Part shown: piece by piece, positions 1-5,799 of the stretch
Position numbering within the stretch: position 1 is the stretch's first letter
Layout of the letters: each line of letters opens with the position of its first letter
Source of the DNA: a virus
DNA: 33,328 nt
Reading direction: 5' to 3' (one strand)
Virus record (IMG/VR): IMGVR_UViG_3300042731_009031
Location: 1 to 33,328 of that record
The notes under the pieces: model-generated
What the model saw: only the letters and a program-made list of their open reading frames with translations
What the model was told of the DNA's origin: nothing
Databases searched by the model: none
Program-made: the position numbers and the translations under genes

Positions 1-69
1 CTCGCCCTCGCCCTCGCCCTCGCCCTCGCCCTCGCCCTCGCCCTCGCCCTCGCCCTCGCCCTCGCCCTC
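1..69. repeat. CTCGCC hexanucleotide tandem repeat at the window edge
   Basis: More than eleven uninterrupted copies of CTCGCC run from the first base to about 69, where the tract breaks into CTCACC. It stays in frame with the truncated coding end and would encode (Leu-Ala)n. A sequence that starts inside a perfect short tandem repeat is typical of an assembly break, so the copy number is a minimum. Confidence 0.9.
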
Positions 70-198
70 ACCGTTGGGGAGGACCTTAACATTACCCTAA
101 CACCCGCTCACATTGATACTCCTGACCCGACAGTCTCCTATTACTTACTTGCCCGAAAAGGAAAATCCGCTCTTGTTTTTGCTGACAGGAAAGTCTAA
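1..198 (+). CDS. C-terminal end of an unknown protein (5' truncated)
   Basis: Frame 1 is open from the first base and stops with TAA at 196-198. The visible 65 residues start with about eleven Leu-Ala dipeptides encoded by the CTCGCC tract, followed by a mixed-composition tail that includes LTVGEDLNITLTP and ends in LLARKGKSALVFADRKV. The tail has normal codon variety, which argues for a real reading frame rather than chance. I do not recognise the family. A tail-fibre or virion protein end is possible because phage structural genes often carry such beta-rich ends, but this is inference. The hexamer tract may be collapsed or expanded by assembly, so the true length of the Leu-Ala run is uncertain. 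Confidence 0.4.
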   Translation, partial: LALALALALALALALALALALALTVGEDLNITLTPAHIDTPDPTVSYYLLARKGKSALVFADRKV

Positions 199-449
199 AA
201 TTGGGGGGCTGGATTTATTGGCAAAAGTAGCTACTTTATAATACAAAGTGCTCCACTATCATCACAACGCCCTGGCACGCAAAGGGTTATGATGTATGCC
301 AAAAATGGCATATTATAATGAGAATGTTAGGTAGTTGTTTGGTTCTTCCTGGAATATTCCGGTCGTTTCCAGGGGGCCTTTCCATCATGAAATGGCCGAA
401 CGCTCGAGAATTTTGTATTGTTTCCTCTTTTCCACTTTATTACTAATAC

Positions 450-530
450 TTTAGTATATAAAAATATATAGATATAGATATAGATATAGATATATGATAA
501 ATATACAAGTATATATGTGTATATGTAAAA
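450..530. repeat. AT-rich tract with GATATA tandem repeats
   Basis: Four uninterrupted GATATA units at 471-494 sit inside an almost purely A/T stretch of roughly 80 bases, in a genome that is otherwise GC-rich. Easily melted tracts of this kind are known from replication origins (DNA-unwinding elements) and strong promoters. Which applies here cannot be decided from sequence alone. Confidence 0.7.
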
Positions 531-796
531 GGTATAGGTATGAAAACTGGAAAGCTGGAATTTGCATACCCCTCTACAGTATAACCTCTTATTTTCTAAT
601 AGGTTACATCACTTTCCATTTTTTGTATCATTGGGAGAATATCCCCCCAATTTACGCCCTAACCCCCTACCCTCCATGCATTTACACCGTTTCCACCTAC
701 CTTTCCACCGAATACCCCCAATCCTGGAAAAACAAAGGACGAATACTTTTCTGCCAAAAAACCCCCCATTTTCCTGGCTTTTCCGCCGATAAGAGG

Positions 797-802
797 TATA
801 CT
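797..802 (+). promoter_or_regulatory. Candidate -10 box (TATACT)
   Basis: GGTATACTT at 795-803 is identical to the -10 region of the promoter at 3901-3929 and lies about 20 bases before the first small gene. The -35 match at the right distance (near 774-779) is poor, so this is a weak call that rests on the shared -10 box and the position. Confidence 0.35.
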
Positions 803-823
803 TGAGTAACTGGAGGATTAAAA

Positions 824-922
824 ATGAGAAAACTCGACAAAGGATCGGCCCTTGGTTTTGGCCTTTTCATCTTCGCCACTCTGGTAGTTTGGAAACTGAC
901 CGAGATCTTGCCCTATTTATAG
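824..922 (+). CDS. Small single-pass membrane protein (32 aa)
   Basis: The ATG follows GGAGG at 812-816 with a suitable gap. The 32-residue product starts MRKLDKGSALGFGLF and is mostly hydrophobic between residues 9 and 24, with positive residues before the segment, so a single membrane helix is likely. It ends at TAG 920-922. The next gene's ribosome binding site (AGGAG, 921-925) overlaps this stop, which suggests coupled translation. I recognise no family, and the role is unknown. Phages encode many such short membrane proteins, including holin-like and host-interaction proteins, but nothing here assigns one of these roles. Confidence 0.55.
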   Translation: MRKLDKGSALGFGLFIFATLVVWKLTEILPYL

Positions 923-932
923 GAGTCGGCCG

Positions 933-1130
933 ATGGTTTTCCTTACCCTTCTGATCCCCCTCTTCGTCTGGTTCTTCACCCGACCGATCCCCCCTGCTCC
1001 CCAGCCCCTGTCCAGGGAACAGAGGGAATCTGTCCATTTGGCTGTTCTCTATATGAGATCACTTGTTTTAGGAGAAAAAGATGTTAGTATCCCGTATTTA
1101 CCTCGGTCGCAACATCCCCCCCGATCCTAA
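933..1130 (+). CDS. Small protein with N-terminal membrane segment (65 aa)
   Basis: The ATG at 933 is preceded by AGGAG. Residues 1-16 (MVFLTLLIPLFVWFFT) form a strongly hydrophobic segment. It is followed by a Pro-rich stretch (RPIPPAPQPLS) and a soluble tail with little recognisable character. The last 50 bases overlap the next gene in another frame, so the C-terminal part may be poorly constrained. The membrane segment and the tight spacing after the preceding membrane mini-gene suggest the two act together or at the envelope. This is inference; no family is recognised. Confidence 0.5.
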   Translation: MVFLTLLIPLFVWFFTRPIPPAPQPLSREQRESVHLAVLYMRSLVLGEKDVSIPYLPRSQHPPRS

Positions 1131-1452
1131 CCAGGAAATCCACCCGGGTCCGGTCACCTTTCCCCAAGTCCTGGAGGCGAAGCCGGGTCGGCCGCGGCTC
1201 GTGACCGACCCGGAAATCCAGAAGTTTCTGGAGGAGGATGTTTCCCGGTTCTTCCCGGGTTTCACCGCCTATCAAGCGGTGGGATACTGGAAGAGGGAAC
1301 AGGAGAAAACAACCGTCTTGGAGGTCATCCACGATAGGGGAACGGATCGGGTTAAAATCCAGGAAATTGCAGGGATTTATCGGAGGCGGTTCCATCAGGA
1401 ATCCGTTCTCGTAACCACGCAAACCGCCGATGTTGCTTTTGTGGAGGGATGA
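1081..1452 (+). CDS. DUF3574-like protein (123 aa)
   Basis: The start ATG follows AGGAG at 1070-1074. The sequence has the pattern I associate with the DUF3574 family. An early strand contains LYFGR-like IYLGR (residues 6-10). A central segment VTDPEIQKFLEEDVSRFFPG resembles the family's helix before the FPG/FPD turn. The end RRFHQESVLVTT is close to the family's typical RFGQESVLVTT. The biochemical role of DUF3574 is not established. Family members are usually small secreted or envelope proteins of bacteria, but this copy shows no signal peptide. It overlaps the preceding gene by 50 bases. Its stop codon lies at the edge of a terminator that is duplicated after the next gene. Confidence 0.6.
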   Translation: MLVSRIYLGRNIPPDPNQEIHPGPVTFPQVLEAKPGRPRLVTDPEIQKFLEEDVSRFFPGFTAYQAVGYWKREQEKTTVLEVIHDRGTDRVKIQEIAGIYRRRFHQESVLVTTQTADVAFVEG

Positions 1453-1457
1453 AAAAT

Positions 1458-1488
1458 CCGGCCCCTATCCCAGGGGGCCGGCCTTTTT
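1458..1488 (+). terminator. Intrinsic terminator, copy 1
   Basis: CCGGCCCCT pairs with AGGGGGCCGG (one bulged G) across a short ATCCC loop, followed by CCTTTTTGTT. It begins six bases after the stop of the DUF3574-like gene. The same sequence, including the GGATGA stop context, recurs at 1734-1771. Confidence 0.85.
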
Positions 1489-1523
1489 GTTCCTTTTGTC
1501 CCTTTTGCAGGAGAACAAGATAA

Positions 1524-1736
1524 GTGAGTCACTTACATCTATCAATCGAAAAATTCGGAGATCAGGAGTCAGCCGAACCCCTGGAGAATCGTTTGTTCCC
1601 CTTGGTTTCAGACGATCCAGACGATCTGGAAGAACTCTCTTGTGATATTTATCAATCCCTCATTGATACTTTGGCGAGTATCAATTTTACGGAAGAACAG
1701 GAGATAAAAATATCCATAGATCACATTAAGGGATGA
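1524..1736 (+). CDS. Small acidic hypothetical protein (70 aa)
   Basis: The likely start is GTG at 1524, with AGGAG at 1509-1513. No ATG is available in frame. The product is acidic, with DDPDDLEE near the middle and a predicted helical C-terminal half. No family is recognised. The gene is bracketed by two near-identical terminators, so it would form its own short transcription interval unless polymerase reads through. Its start overlaps a perfect 13-base palindrome centred on GTGAGTCAC (1523-1535), which could hide the ribosome site or be a protein-binding site. Codon use looks normal for the region. The existence of the gene is probable, and its start is less sure. Confidence 0.5.
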   Translation: MSHLHLSIEKFGDQESAEPLENRLFPLVSDDPDDLEELSCDIYQSLIDTLASINFTEEQEIKISIDHIKG

Positions 1737-1741
1737 AAAAT

Positions 1742-1771
1742 CCGGCCCCTATCCCAGGGGCCGGCCTTTTT
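1742..1771 (+). terminator. Intrinsic terminator, copy 2
   Basis: A perfect 9-bp stem, CCGGCCCCT (1742-1750) with AGGGGCCGG (1756-1764), has loop ATCCC and is followed by CCTTTTTG. It is a near-exact copy of the terminator at 1458-1488, including the upstream GGGATGAAAAAT. The downstream gene's ribosome site begins only about ten bases after the U-tract. Confidence 0.9.
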
Positions 1772-1790
1772 GTCTCTTTTGGAGAATCCT

Positions 1791-2414
1791 ATGCTTGCCG
1801 AACGTGTGGAATTAGCGGCCCGTCGGGCCCTTGACGATCGCGAAACGGCCCTGTATTACCTTGGATGGTATGACAGAGCTACTACCTTCTGTCGGGCTCA
1901 AGCGGACAGGGTAGGTTGTTCTGTATCCATCGTCGCTGGCATCGTTGCTGCGCTATCCCCCCGCACCTACTGGGAACAACAGATCGAGTCAACACCGGCC
2001 GTCTTGGATTTCCTGGCGGAGTCCTTTCCCTTTGGCCTATCCAATCCAGATGCCAAGGATATTCCCGGCCCGGGAACCGGTGCAAACAAGCAAAAGGCCT
2101 TGAAGATCTGGCAAGGGGCCGATCCGTTGAAAGTCCTTGGGGGAACAAAAGTTCGGGCCTTTTACCGATCCCTGATAGGAAACACAGACTCCGTCTGTAT
2201 CGATGTTTGGGCAAGCCGCGCGGCATATGGCGAAACTCCCAAGTCCTTGACCCCCAAGCGGTTCCGCGAATGCATCGGAGCCTACAAATTGGCAGCGGCC
2301 CGCTTGCAGGTTGTTTTCCCTGATTTGGCGGAAAGACTCAATCCGCGAGACGTCCAGGCGCTTGTCTGGAATTACACGAGAAACCCGGAAAAATTCTATC
2401 CGAGTCTTTTTTAA
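1791..2414 (+). CDS. Phage protein of the DUF7178-like family (207 aa)
   Basis: I chose ATG 1791 because TGGAG (1780-1784) precedes it. A longer frame from TTG 1770 would start inside the terminator U-tract. Conserved-looking blocks are a helix with VSIVAGIVAALSPRTYWEQ (about residues 46-64), an N/K-containing KQKALKIW segment, GGTKVRAFYRSLIG, and VCIDVWASRAAYG near residue 140. This order matches a family common in phages that I associate with DUF7178. The pattern of a helical core followed by KVRAFY and (V/I)D is reminiscent of HhH-GPD DNA glycosylase folds, but that link is an inference. The family label comes from memory and has not been checked. It is followed 11 bases later by the next gene with its own ribosome site. 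Confidence 0.55.
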   Translation: MLAERVELAARRALDDRETALYYLGWYDRATTFCRAQADRVGCSVSIVAGIVAALSPRTYWEQQIESTPAVLDFLAESFPFGLSNPDAKDIPGPGTGANKQKALKIWQGADPLKVLGGTKVRAFYRSLIGNTDSVCIDVWASRAAYGETPKSLTPKRFRECIGAYKLAAARLQVVFPDLAERLNPRDVQALVWNYTRNPEKFYPSLF

Positions 2415-2425
2415 GGGAGAAAAAA

Positions 2426-2764
2426 ATGGATCAATCCGCCCCTGGAAAATTCTGGTCCACGTTGGATCGATACGTTTATCAGGTTTCCCTGGACGGTGGT
2501 CCTGACGAGTCGGTCGGGAGCGTTTCCGAAAATGGAATCTGGTATGGTCTCATGCGGGAAGGCCACACCATTTTCCGCAATCATGATCCCTGTCTTGAAA
2601 CGTTGACTCAGGAAGAAGGGGATTTTCTTCGGTCGGTTGCGGGAGCAATAATTCAGGAAGACGAATATGGATTCGTGACCGTGGATTTTTTCGATCATAA
2701 AAGAGATCTGGATCGGAAATGGAACCAGATCTTGAATACCTTTGAAGGGGAGAATGAAGTATGA
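2426..2764 (+). CDS. Hypothetical protein (112 aa)
   Basis: ATG 2426 follows AAGGGAGAAAAAA, a strong ribosome site. The 112-residue product looks soluble, with no membrane segment. It starts MDQSAPGKFWSTLDRYVYQ and has a mix of acidic and aromatic residues throughout. The end (KRDLDRKWNQILNTFEG) is helical. I do not recognise the family. Its stop TGA (2762-2764) overlaps the ATG of the next gene in an ATGA arrangement, so the two are probably translated as a coupled pair. Overall codon use and good start signals make it a confident gene of unknown role. Confidence 0.65.
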   Translation: MDQSAPGKFWSTLDRYVYQVSLDGGPDESVGSVSENGIWYGLMREGHTIFRNHDPCLETLTQEEGDFLRSVAGAIIQEDEYGFVTVDFFDHKRDLDRKWNQILNTFEGENEV

Positions 2765-2883
2765 AATTCACGCGACGTCTGAAGATCTTCGGGATTTACG
2801 TCGGTTTTGCTCGGGCAAAAGACCACGAACGCAATTATTTCGATTTGTGTTTCGCCTACGATTGGCCGCGTAAACGCCGATAA
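2761..2883 (+). CDS. Small basic protein (40 aa)
   Basis: It starts at the ATGA overlap with the preceding gene and has GGGGAG (2746-2751) upstream, so translation is well supported. The product begins MKFTRRLKIFGIYVGFARAK and ends DWPRKRR. It is strongly basic at both ends, with many aromatic residues and one short hydrophobic stretch. Such composition fits binding to a nucleic acid or to an acidic membrane surface, but no family is recognised. Confidence 0.5.
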   Translation: MKFTRRLKIFGIYVGFARAKDHERNYFDLCFAYDWPRKRR

Positions 2884-2891
2884 TACAACCT

Positions 2892-3020
2892 ATGCAAATC
2901 AAACAATTTCTCCATTCTCCCAAGGCCCGGGCCGGAATTGTTCCGGCCCTGGGCTTGGTCTATTTCATTCTCATTCTAATACAAGAGGTCATTGTCTCAT
3001 GTTTCAACCATCTCTTTTGA
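2892..3020 (+). CDS. Possible small membrane protein (42 aa)
   Basis: This short frame has a basic start (MQIKQFLHSPKARAG) followed by a clear hydrophobic helix (about residues 16-36, IVPALGLVYFILILIQEVIV), as in single-pass membrane mini-proteins. It starts only nine bases after the previous stop but lacks a good ribosome site, and its last 22 bases overlap the next gene. The membrane segment is the main reason to list it. Existence is uncertain. Confidence 0.35.
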   Translation: MQIKQFLHSPKARAGIVPALGLVYFILILIQEVIVSCFNHLF

Positions 3021-3172
3021 CCTCCCGAGAGTTTGATCAGATCTCCCGGGAAACCATTCTCGGCAATCGTTTGGCCCTGGCCTTTCACTTGAACCAGATT
3101 CGAGCCCGATCCCCCCGCGCGGCCCGGGAAGCCCTGGCCAGGATCATCTGGATAGGCTATCCGGCTCGGTAA
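2999..3172 (+). CDS. Small basic helical protein (57 aa)
   Basis: ATG 2999 has AGAGGT at 2984-2989 and lies inside the end of the preceding mini-frame. The product starts MFQPSLLTSREFDQISRET and has an Arg/Ala-rich amphipathic C-terminal half (RARSPRAAREALARIIW). No domain is recognised. A DNA- or RNA-binding helix pair is possible from the charge pattern, but this is speculation. It is the last gene before a 550-base stretch that is mostly non-coding and is followed by terminator-like hairpins. Confidence 0.5.
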   Translation: MFQPSLLTSREFDQISRETILGNRLALAFHLNQIRARSPRAAREALARIIWIGYPAR

Positions 3173-3173
3173 C

Positions 3174-3265
3174 AAAGGCCCGGAATAGAGGCCCTTCAAA
3201 GGCCTTTCCTCTGGTTCTTTGATATGTGAGTCATCTTATCCCCCAAGGCCCCTATCCGGGCCTTT
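3174..3265 (+). terminator. Pair of terminator-like hairpins
   Basis: AAAGGCC (3174-3180) can pair with GGCCTTT (3201-3207). Further on, AAGGCCC (3245-3251) pairs perfectly with GGGCCTT (3258-3264) across CTATCC. The second reuses the GGCCCCTATCC motif of the terminators at 1458 and 1742. The U-tracts are short, so efficiency is uncertain. Confidence 0.4.
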
Positions 3266-3575
3266 ATGGGTGGATATGGGTGGATTTCTGGATACGACCG
3301 GAAAACAGTTTTTCCGTCCTTCTCAGGGGCCTTTATTCAAAGGGTATCCCCAAGACCTATAATCTGGGAAAACCCATGAAATGGGCGGAAAAGACTGAAT
3401 CCGGCCGGATCTGATATTTGATTCTGGAAGAGAGGAGGAAACCATTAAGAGATAATTGTATCATAAGATAACCGGCTCCGATTGTATTTAATTTGAGTCG
3501 AAGGGTTTCGGAGTCGGTTGTCCTTAAAATAAGAGATTTCGGAGTAGTTTGCCTGTATATGTGCGCTTTCGCTCG

Positions 3576-3608
3576 CCTACCGGGCACCCCGTTGGGGTGC
3601 AGGGTAGG
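3576..3608 (+). other. Strong two-part hairpin
   Basis: CCTACC (3576-3581) pairs with GGTAGG (3603-3608). Inside it, GCACCCC (3584-3590) pairs with GGGGTGC (3594-3600) around a GTT loop, with a 2x2 internal bulge between the two stems. There is no U-tract, so a terminator is unlikely. It abuts the 13-bp direct repeats. Confidence 0.7.
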
Positions 3609-3676
3609 GACTGGACTCGCGGACTGGACTCGCGGACTGGACTCGGGAACCAGACGGGACTGGACTCGCGGACTGG
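3608..3676. repeat. 13-bp direct repeats (GGACTGGACTCGC)
   Basis: Copies lie at 3608-3620, 3621-3633, 3634-3646 (last base G) and 3657-3669, with a partial copy at 3670-3676. They touch the hairpin at 3576-3608 and lie about 230 bases before a strong promoter. The arrangement resembles iterons or clustered operator sites, which is an inference. Confidence 0.85.
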
Positions 3677-3724
3677 AAAATGGAACTTGAAAATGGGACT
3701 TTCACACGGAAGGAAATTGTGAAG

Positions 3725-3904
3725 ATGAAAGACGCTTATGAAATTGCTGTAGCGAGAGATATAGGGGAAGATTTGGCAGATACTTATCCTACCCGGACTT
3801 TTGATCAGATTCAGCACCTCGCAAGGGAATATACTTTCTGGCCGGGAGATAATTATTTGTCCGACGCAAAAGAGAGATTCGAAGACCGCAAGAAAGAAAT
3901 TTGA
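3725..3904 (+). CDS. Small acidic protein (59 aa)
   Basis: I prefer ATG 3725 because AAGGA lies at 3710-3714. A longer frame from ATG 3680 would begin inside the direct repeats. The product begins MKDAYEIAVARDIGEDLAD and is acidic and mostly helical, ending with a charged segment (ERFEDRKKEI). No family is recognised. Its stop TGA (3902-3904) lies within the -35 box of the following promoter, so this small gene closes the left block and the main leftmost operon starts right after it. Confidence 0.5.
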   Translation: MKDAYEIAVARDIGEDLADTYPTRTFDQIQHLAREYTFWPGDNYLSDAKERFEDRKKEI

Positions 3905-3929
3905 CTCCCCCCTGATTTCGGGGTATACT
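3901..3929 (+). promoter_or_regulatory. Sigma70-type promoter TTGACT-N17-TATACT
   Basis: TTGACT (3901-3906) and TATACT (3924-3929) are each one base from consensus and are separated by exactly 17 bases. A C-run and a G-run (CCCC/GGGG) flank the spacer and could form an operator. It precedes the ribosome site of the gene at 3968 by about 25 bases and probably drives the small-gene operon. Confidence 0.75.
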
Positions 3930-3967
3930 TCGACCGCAAGCGCGGACTTTTCTTGGAGGAAAAAGAA

Positions 3968-4315
3968 ATGCTCACCCGTAAAGAGCTGGAGGCTCATTTC
4001 ACGCCTAAACAGACGACTGCAATTCTGGACTTGATCGAAGGACGCAAGCACCCCATGGATTACGAGTCCGTCCTGAACTGGGTCCGCCGGTGCTATCACG
4101 AGCCCCGCCATGAGGAGCAGGTCCTGGAGGCAATCAACGAAGTGCTCGAAGGTTTCGGCGTGGAGTCTTTTTCAACGGACTCCGCCGTGGTGTCATACGT
4201 CAACATGGGCGACACCTACGACGCCACCATTCTGCTACACGGCCAGGACTTCGTCGTCTCCTCATGGGGGGACTATTTTGAGGCGCTGGAGCTGGAGGAG
4301 GCAGAGGAGGACTGA
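3968..4315 (+). CDS. Acidic hypothetical protein (115 aa)
   Basis: ATG 3968 follows TTGGAGGAAAAAGAA and is the first gene after the promoter at 3901-3929. The product begins MLTRKELEAHFTPKQTTAIL, resembling a short helix-turn-helix-like or helical lead, then has a beta-rich middle (VVSYVNMGDTYDATILLHG) and a Glu-rich end. The family is not recognised. As the first gene of the operon it could be regulatory, but the sequence gives no clear DNA-binding motif. The stop overlaps the next ATG (TGATG), so translation is coupled. Strong start signals make it a confident gene. Confidence 0.7.
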   Translation: MLTRKELEAHFTPKQTTAILDLIEGRKHPMDYESVLNWVRRCYHEPRHEEQVLEAINEVLEGFGVESFSTDSAVVSYVNMGDTYDATILLHGQDFVVSSWGDYFEALELEEAEED

Positions 4316-4527
4316 TGCAAAAATACGCTCACAACCTGGAGGGGATTTGCCTCCTGGCCTATGACAAGTGGCAGATGAATACCAAGGTTTTGGAATCAGA
4401 ACCCAGTGCAGGACTGCGAGGGCGTTCTAAGGCCTATGCCACTATCGTGAAACACATTACCGACCGGTCCCCGGACTGGCTCCGGGACCGGACGCACCTG
4501 GAACAATTTCTTGGATTGAGGAGGTAG
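4315..4527 (+). CDS. Hypothetical protein (70 aa)
   Basis: It begins in a TGATG overlap with the preceding stop, with GGAGG in the end of the previous gene. The product, MQKYAHNLEGICLLAYDKWQ onward, is soluble and Arg/Lys-rich at the C-terminal half (RDRTHLEQFLGLRR). No domain is recognised. It overlaps its neighbour at the 5' end and is followed after four bases by the next start, as expected for a tightly packed phage early operon. Confidence 0.6.
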   Translation: MQKYAHNLEGICLLAYDKWQMNTKVLESEPSAGLRGRSKAYATIVKHITDRSPDWLRDRTHLEQFLGLRR

Positions 4528-4531
4528 ACTC

Positions 4532-4720
4532 ATGACCCGGAAACACTTTGAAGCAATCGCCCGGACGATCCGGGAGCTGCCGGAGATCTTCGACGCCCCC
4601 CACCGCGTTGACCGCCTTTCGCTCCGGGAGAAAATCGCGACTGAGTTCGCGGACTTGTGCGCCGGATACAATGGCCGGTTCGACCGGGAGCGATTCATGG
4701 AGGCCTGCAGAAACGAGTAA
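4532..4720 (+). CDS. Hypothetical helical protein (62 aa)
   Basis: GAGGAGG lies just before ATG 4532. The product starts MTRKHFEAIARTIRELPEIF and ends FADLCAGYNGRFDRERFMEACRNE. The opening (KHFEAIA, IRELP) and the ending (F...LC...YN.RFDRERF) resemble short phage proteins often found in early regions, but I cannot attach a family name or role. Its last 50 bases overlap a zinc-ribbon frame read one base later. Confidence 0.65.
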   Translation: MTRKHFEAIARTIRELPEIFDAPHRVDRLSLREKIATEFADLCAGYNGRFDRERFMEACRNE

Positions 4721-4955
4721 CACTTGCTTCATCTGCAAGGCGAAAATTCCGCCCAGCAGATCCGTCTGTGATAAGTGCGAATGCAAAGCCCAAATGTATG
4801 GGGCCTTTCCTTGGGAAGCCCTGGAGGATGTGCAGGCCGGTCTTACTCTGGCCCGCCTGGTCATGCAGTGGGCCCGCGAGGCTCGGGACCGCGGCGGCAA
4901 CCCCTACACTTTGGACTTTGCCAAAGAGGCACAAAAGATACTGGGAGATGACTAA
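4671..4955 (+). CDS. Zinc-ribbon protein (about 94 aa)
   Basis: This frame carries a clear CxxC...CxxC zinc-binding pattern (CFIC about ten residues before CDKC). It is followed by a helical C-terminal part with WEALEDVQAGLTLARLVMQW and FAKEAQKILGDD. The start is uncertain. ATG 4671 is the nearest in-frame ATG upstream of the cysteines but has no good ribosome site and lies inside the preceding gene. A +1 frameshift from that gene, or a sequencing frameshift, would join the two frames. The cysteine pairs and normal codon use support a real protein. Small zinc ribbons bind nucleic acids or proteins, and the partner is unknown. Confidence 0.55.
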   Translation: MAGSTGSDSWRPAETSNTCFICKAKIPPSRSVCDKCECKAQMYGAFPWEALEDVQAGLTLARLVMQWAREARDRGGNPYTLDFAKEAQKILGDD

Positions 4956-4980
4956 CCATTCGGACAGTATAGGAGGCACA

Positions 4981-5322
4981 ATGAAAACCCACGACTTCGG
5001 AAACGGACCTGTCCCCGCCCACCGCCATTCAAATGGGGGCGGTTGGGTAGCAGACACCGCCAGAGTTGAAAATTCTGCCTATGTGGGGCCTAACGCCCTG
5101 GTATACGGCAACGCCTGGGTCTCCGGCAACGCCTGGGTCTATGGAGACGCCTGGGTCTATGGTGATACCTGGGTCTCCGGCAACGCTCGAATCTACGGCA
5201 ACGCTCGAATCTACGGCGACGCCCTGGTCTCCGGCAACGCCTGGGTCTTTGGCAACGCCTGGGTCTCCGGCAACGCCCGGGTCTACGGAAATACCCATCT
5301 TAAAGAAGGGGGAAAAGTATGA
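4981..5322 (+). CDS. Left-handed beta-helix hexapeptide-repeat protein, copy 1 (113 aa)
   Basis: ATG 4981 follows TAGGAGG. After a conserved lead (MKTHDFGNGPVPAHRH, then NGGGWVADTA) come about a dozen six-residue repeats of the form GNAWVS/GDAWVY. These build the coils of a left-handed beta helix, as in YdcK-like and hexapeptide acyltransferase proteins. No catalytic His loop or extended arm is visible, so a purely structural or binding role is more likely than transferase activity. The last residues (VYGNTHLKEGGKV) match copy 3. Two paralogues follow at 5319 and 6693. The stop overlaps the start of copy 2 (ATGA), so copies 1 and 2 are translated together. The repeats are 18-base DNA repeats and are prone to length change. 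Confidence 0.8.
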   Translation: MKTHDFGNGPVPAHRHSNGGGWVADTARVENSAYVGPNALVYGNAWVSGNAWVYGDAWVYGDTWVSGNARIYGNARIYGDALVSGNAWVFGNAWVSGNARVYGNTHLKEGGKV

Positions 5323-5786
5323 AAACTCACGACTTCGGAAGCGGACCTGTTCCTGCCTACCACCATCCGAACGGGGGCGGTTGGGTAGCAGACACTGCTA
5401 CAGTGGAGGACTCCGTCTATGTGGGGCCCAACGCCTGGATCTTCGGCAACGCCCTGGTCCAAGGCAACGCCCTGGTCTACGGCAACGCCCGGGTCTCCGG
5501 CAACGCCTGGATCCAAGGCAACGCCCTGGTCTACGGCAACGCCCGGGTCTCCGGCGACGCCTGGATCTTAGGCAACGCCCGGGTCTACGGCGATGCTTGG
5601 GTATACGGCAACGCCCTGGTCCAAGGCAACGCCCGGGTCTCCGGCGATGCCCTGGTCCAAGGCAACGCCCTGGTCCACGACAATGCCCTGGTCCAAGGCA
5701 ACGCCCTGGTCTACGGCGACGCCCGGGTCTACGGAGACGCCCGGGTCTCCGGCAACGCCCGGGTCTCCGGCAACGCCTGGAGTTAG
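5319..5786 (+). CDS. Left-handed beta-helix hexapeptide-repeat protein, copy 2 (155 aa)
   Basis: It starts in an ATGA overlap with copy 1, with GAAGGGGG upstream. The lead (MKTHDFGSGPVPAYHH, NGGGWVADTATVEDSVYVG) is shared with copy 3, and the repeats vary among GNALVQ, GNARVS and GDARVY. It is the longest of the three paralogues and ends abruptly in NARVSGNAWS. It lacks the HLKEG tail of copies 1 and 3, so its 3' end was replaced or lost. Fold and likely role are as for copy 1: a beta-helix scaffold or binding protein, not an evident enzyme. Its long tandem repeats make mis-assembly and in vivo recombination possible. Confidence 0.8.
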   Translation: MKTHDFGSGPVPAYHHPNGGGWVADTATVEDSVYVGPNAWIFGNALVQGNALVYGNARVSGNAWIQGNALVYGNARVSGDAWILGNARVYGDAWVYGNALVQGNARVSGDALVQGNALVHDNALVQGNALVYGDARVYGDARVSGNARVSGNAWS

Positions 5787-5799
5787 GAGAAAATCAAGG

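Larger units (their letters stand above)
199..823. other. Non-coding AT-rich region
   Basis: About 625 bases without a convincing gene. Open frames here lack ribosome binding sites and have low-complexity, AT-driven translations. Visible structure includes a hairpin with arms TATGCCA and TGGCATA (295-301 and 306-312), directly followed by TATAAT at 314-319. There is also an ATACT/AGTAT inverted repeat near 447-458, the GATATA repeat tract, and a TATACT box just before the first small gene. The region could hold an origin or regulatory sites. Nothing in it is decisive. Confidence 0.6.
3173..3724. other. Mostly non-coding region with hairpins and direct repeats
   Basis: No gene with a ribosome site is visible over about 550 bases. 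The region holds terminator-like hairpins, a short direct repeat of GGGTGGATAT near 3268-3286, and an inverted repeat with arms 3471-3481 and 3508-3518. It also holds the strong hairpin at 3576-3608 and the 13-bp repeats at 3608-3676. A GTG-started frame at 3226-3414 has no ribosome site and contains the terminator hairpin, so I do not treat it as a gene. Confidence 0.6.

Noticed and set aside
295-319. Hairpin followed by TATAAT as a promoter
   Set aside because: No acceptable -35 box at the right distance and no gene close downstream. Kept only as a note on the region.
494-805. Open frame of 103 codons in the AT-rich left region
   Set aside because: No ribosome site, start inside the GATATA tract and a low-complexity translation rich in Tyr, Ile and Pro.
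3226-3414. Open frame of 62 codons starting with GTG
   Set aside because: No ribosome site, it contains a terminator-like hairpin and short direct repeats, and no recognisable protein pattern.
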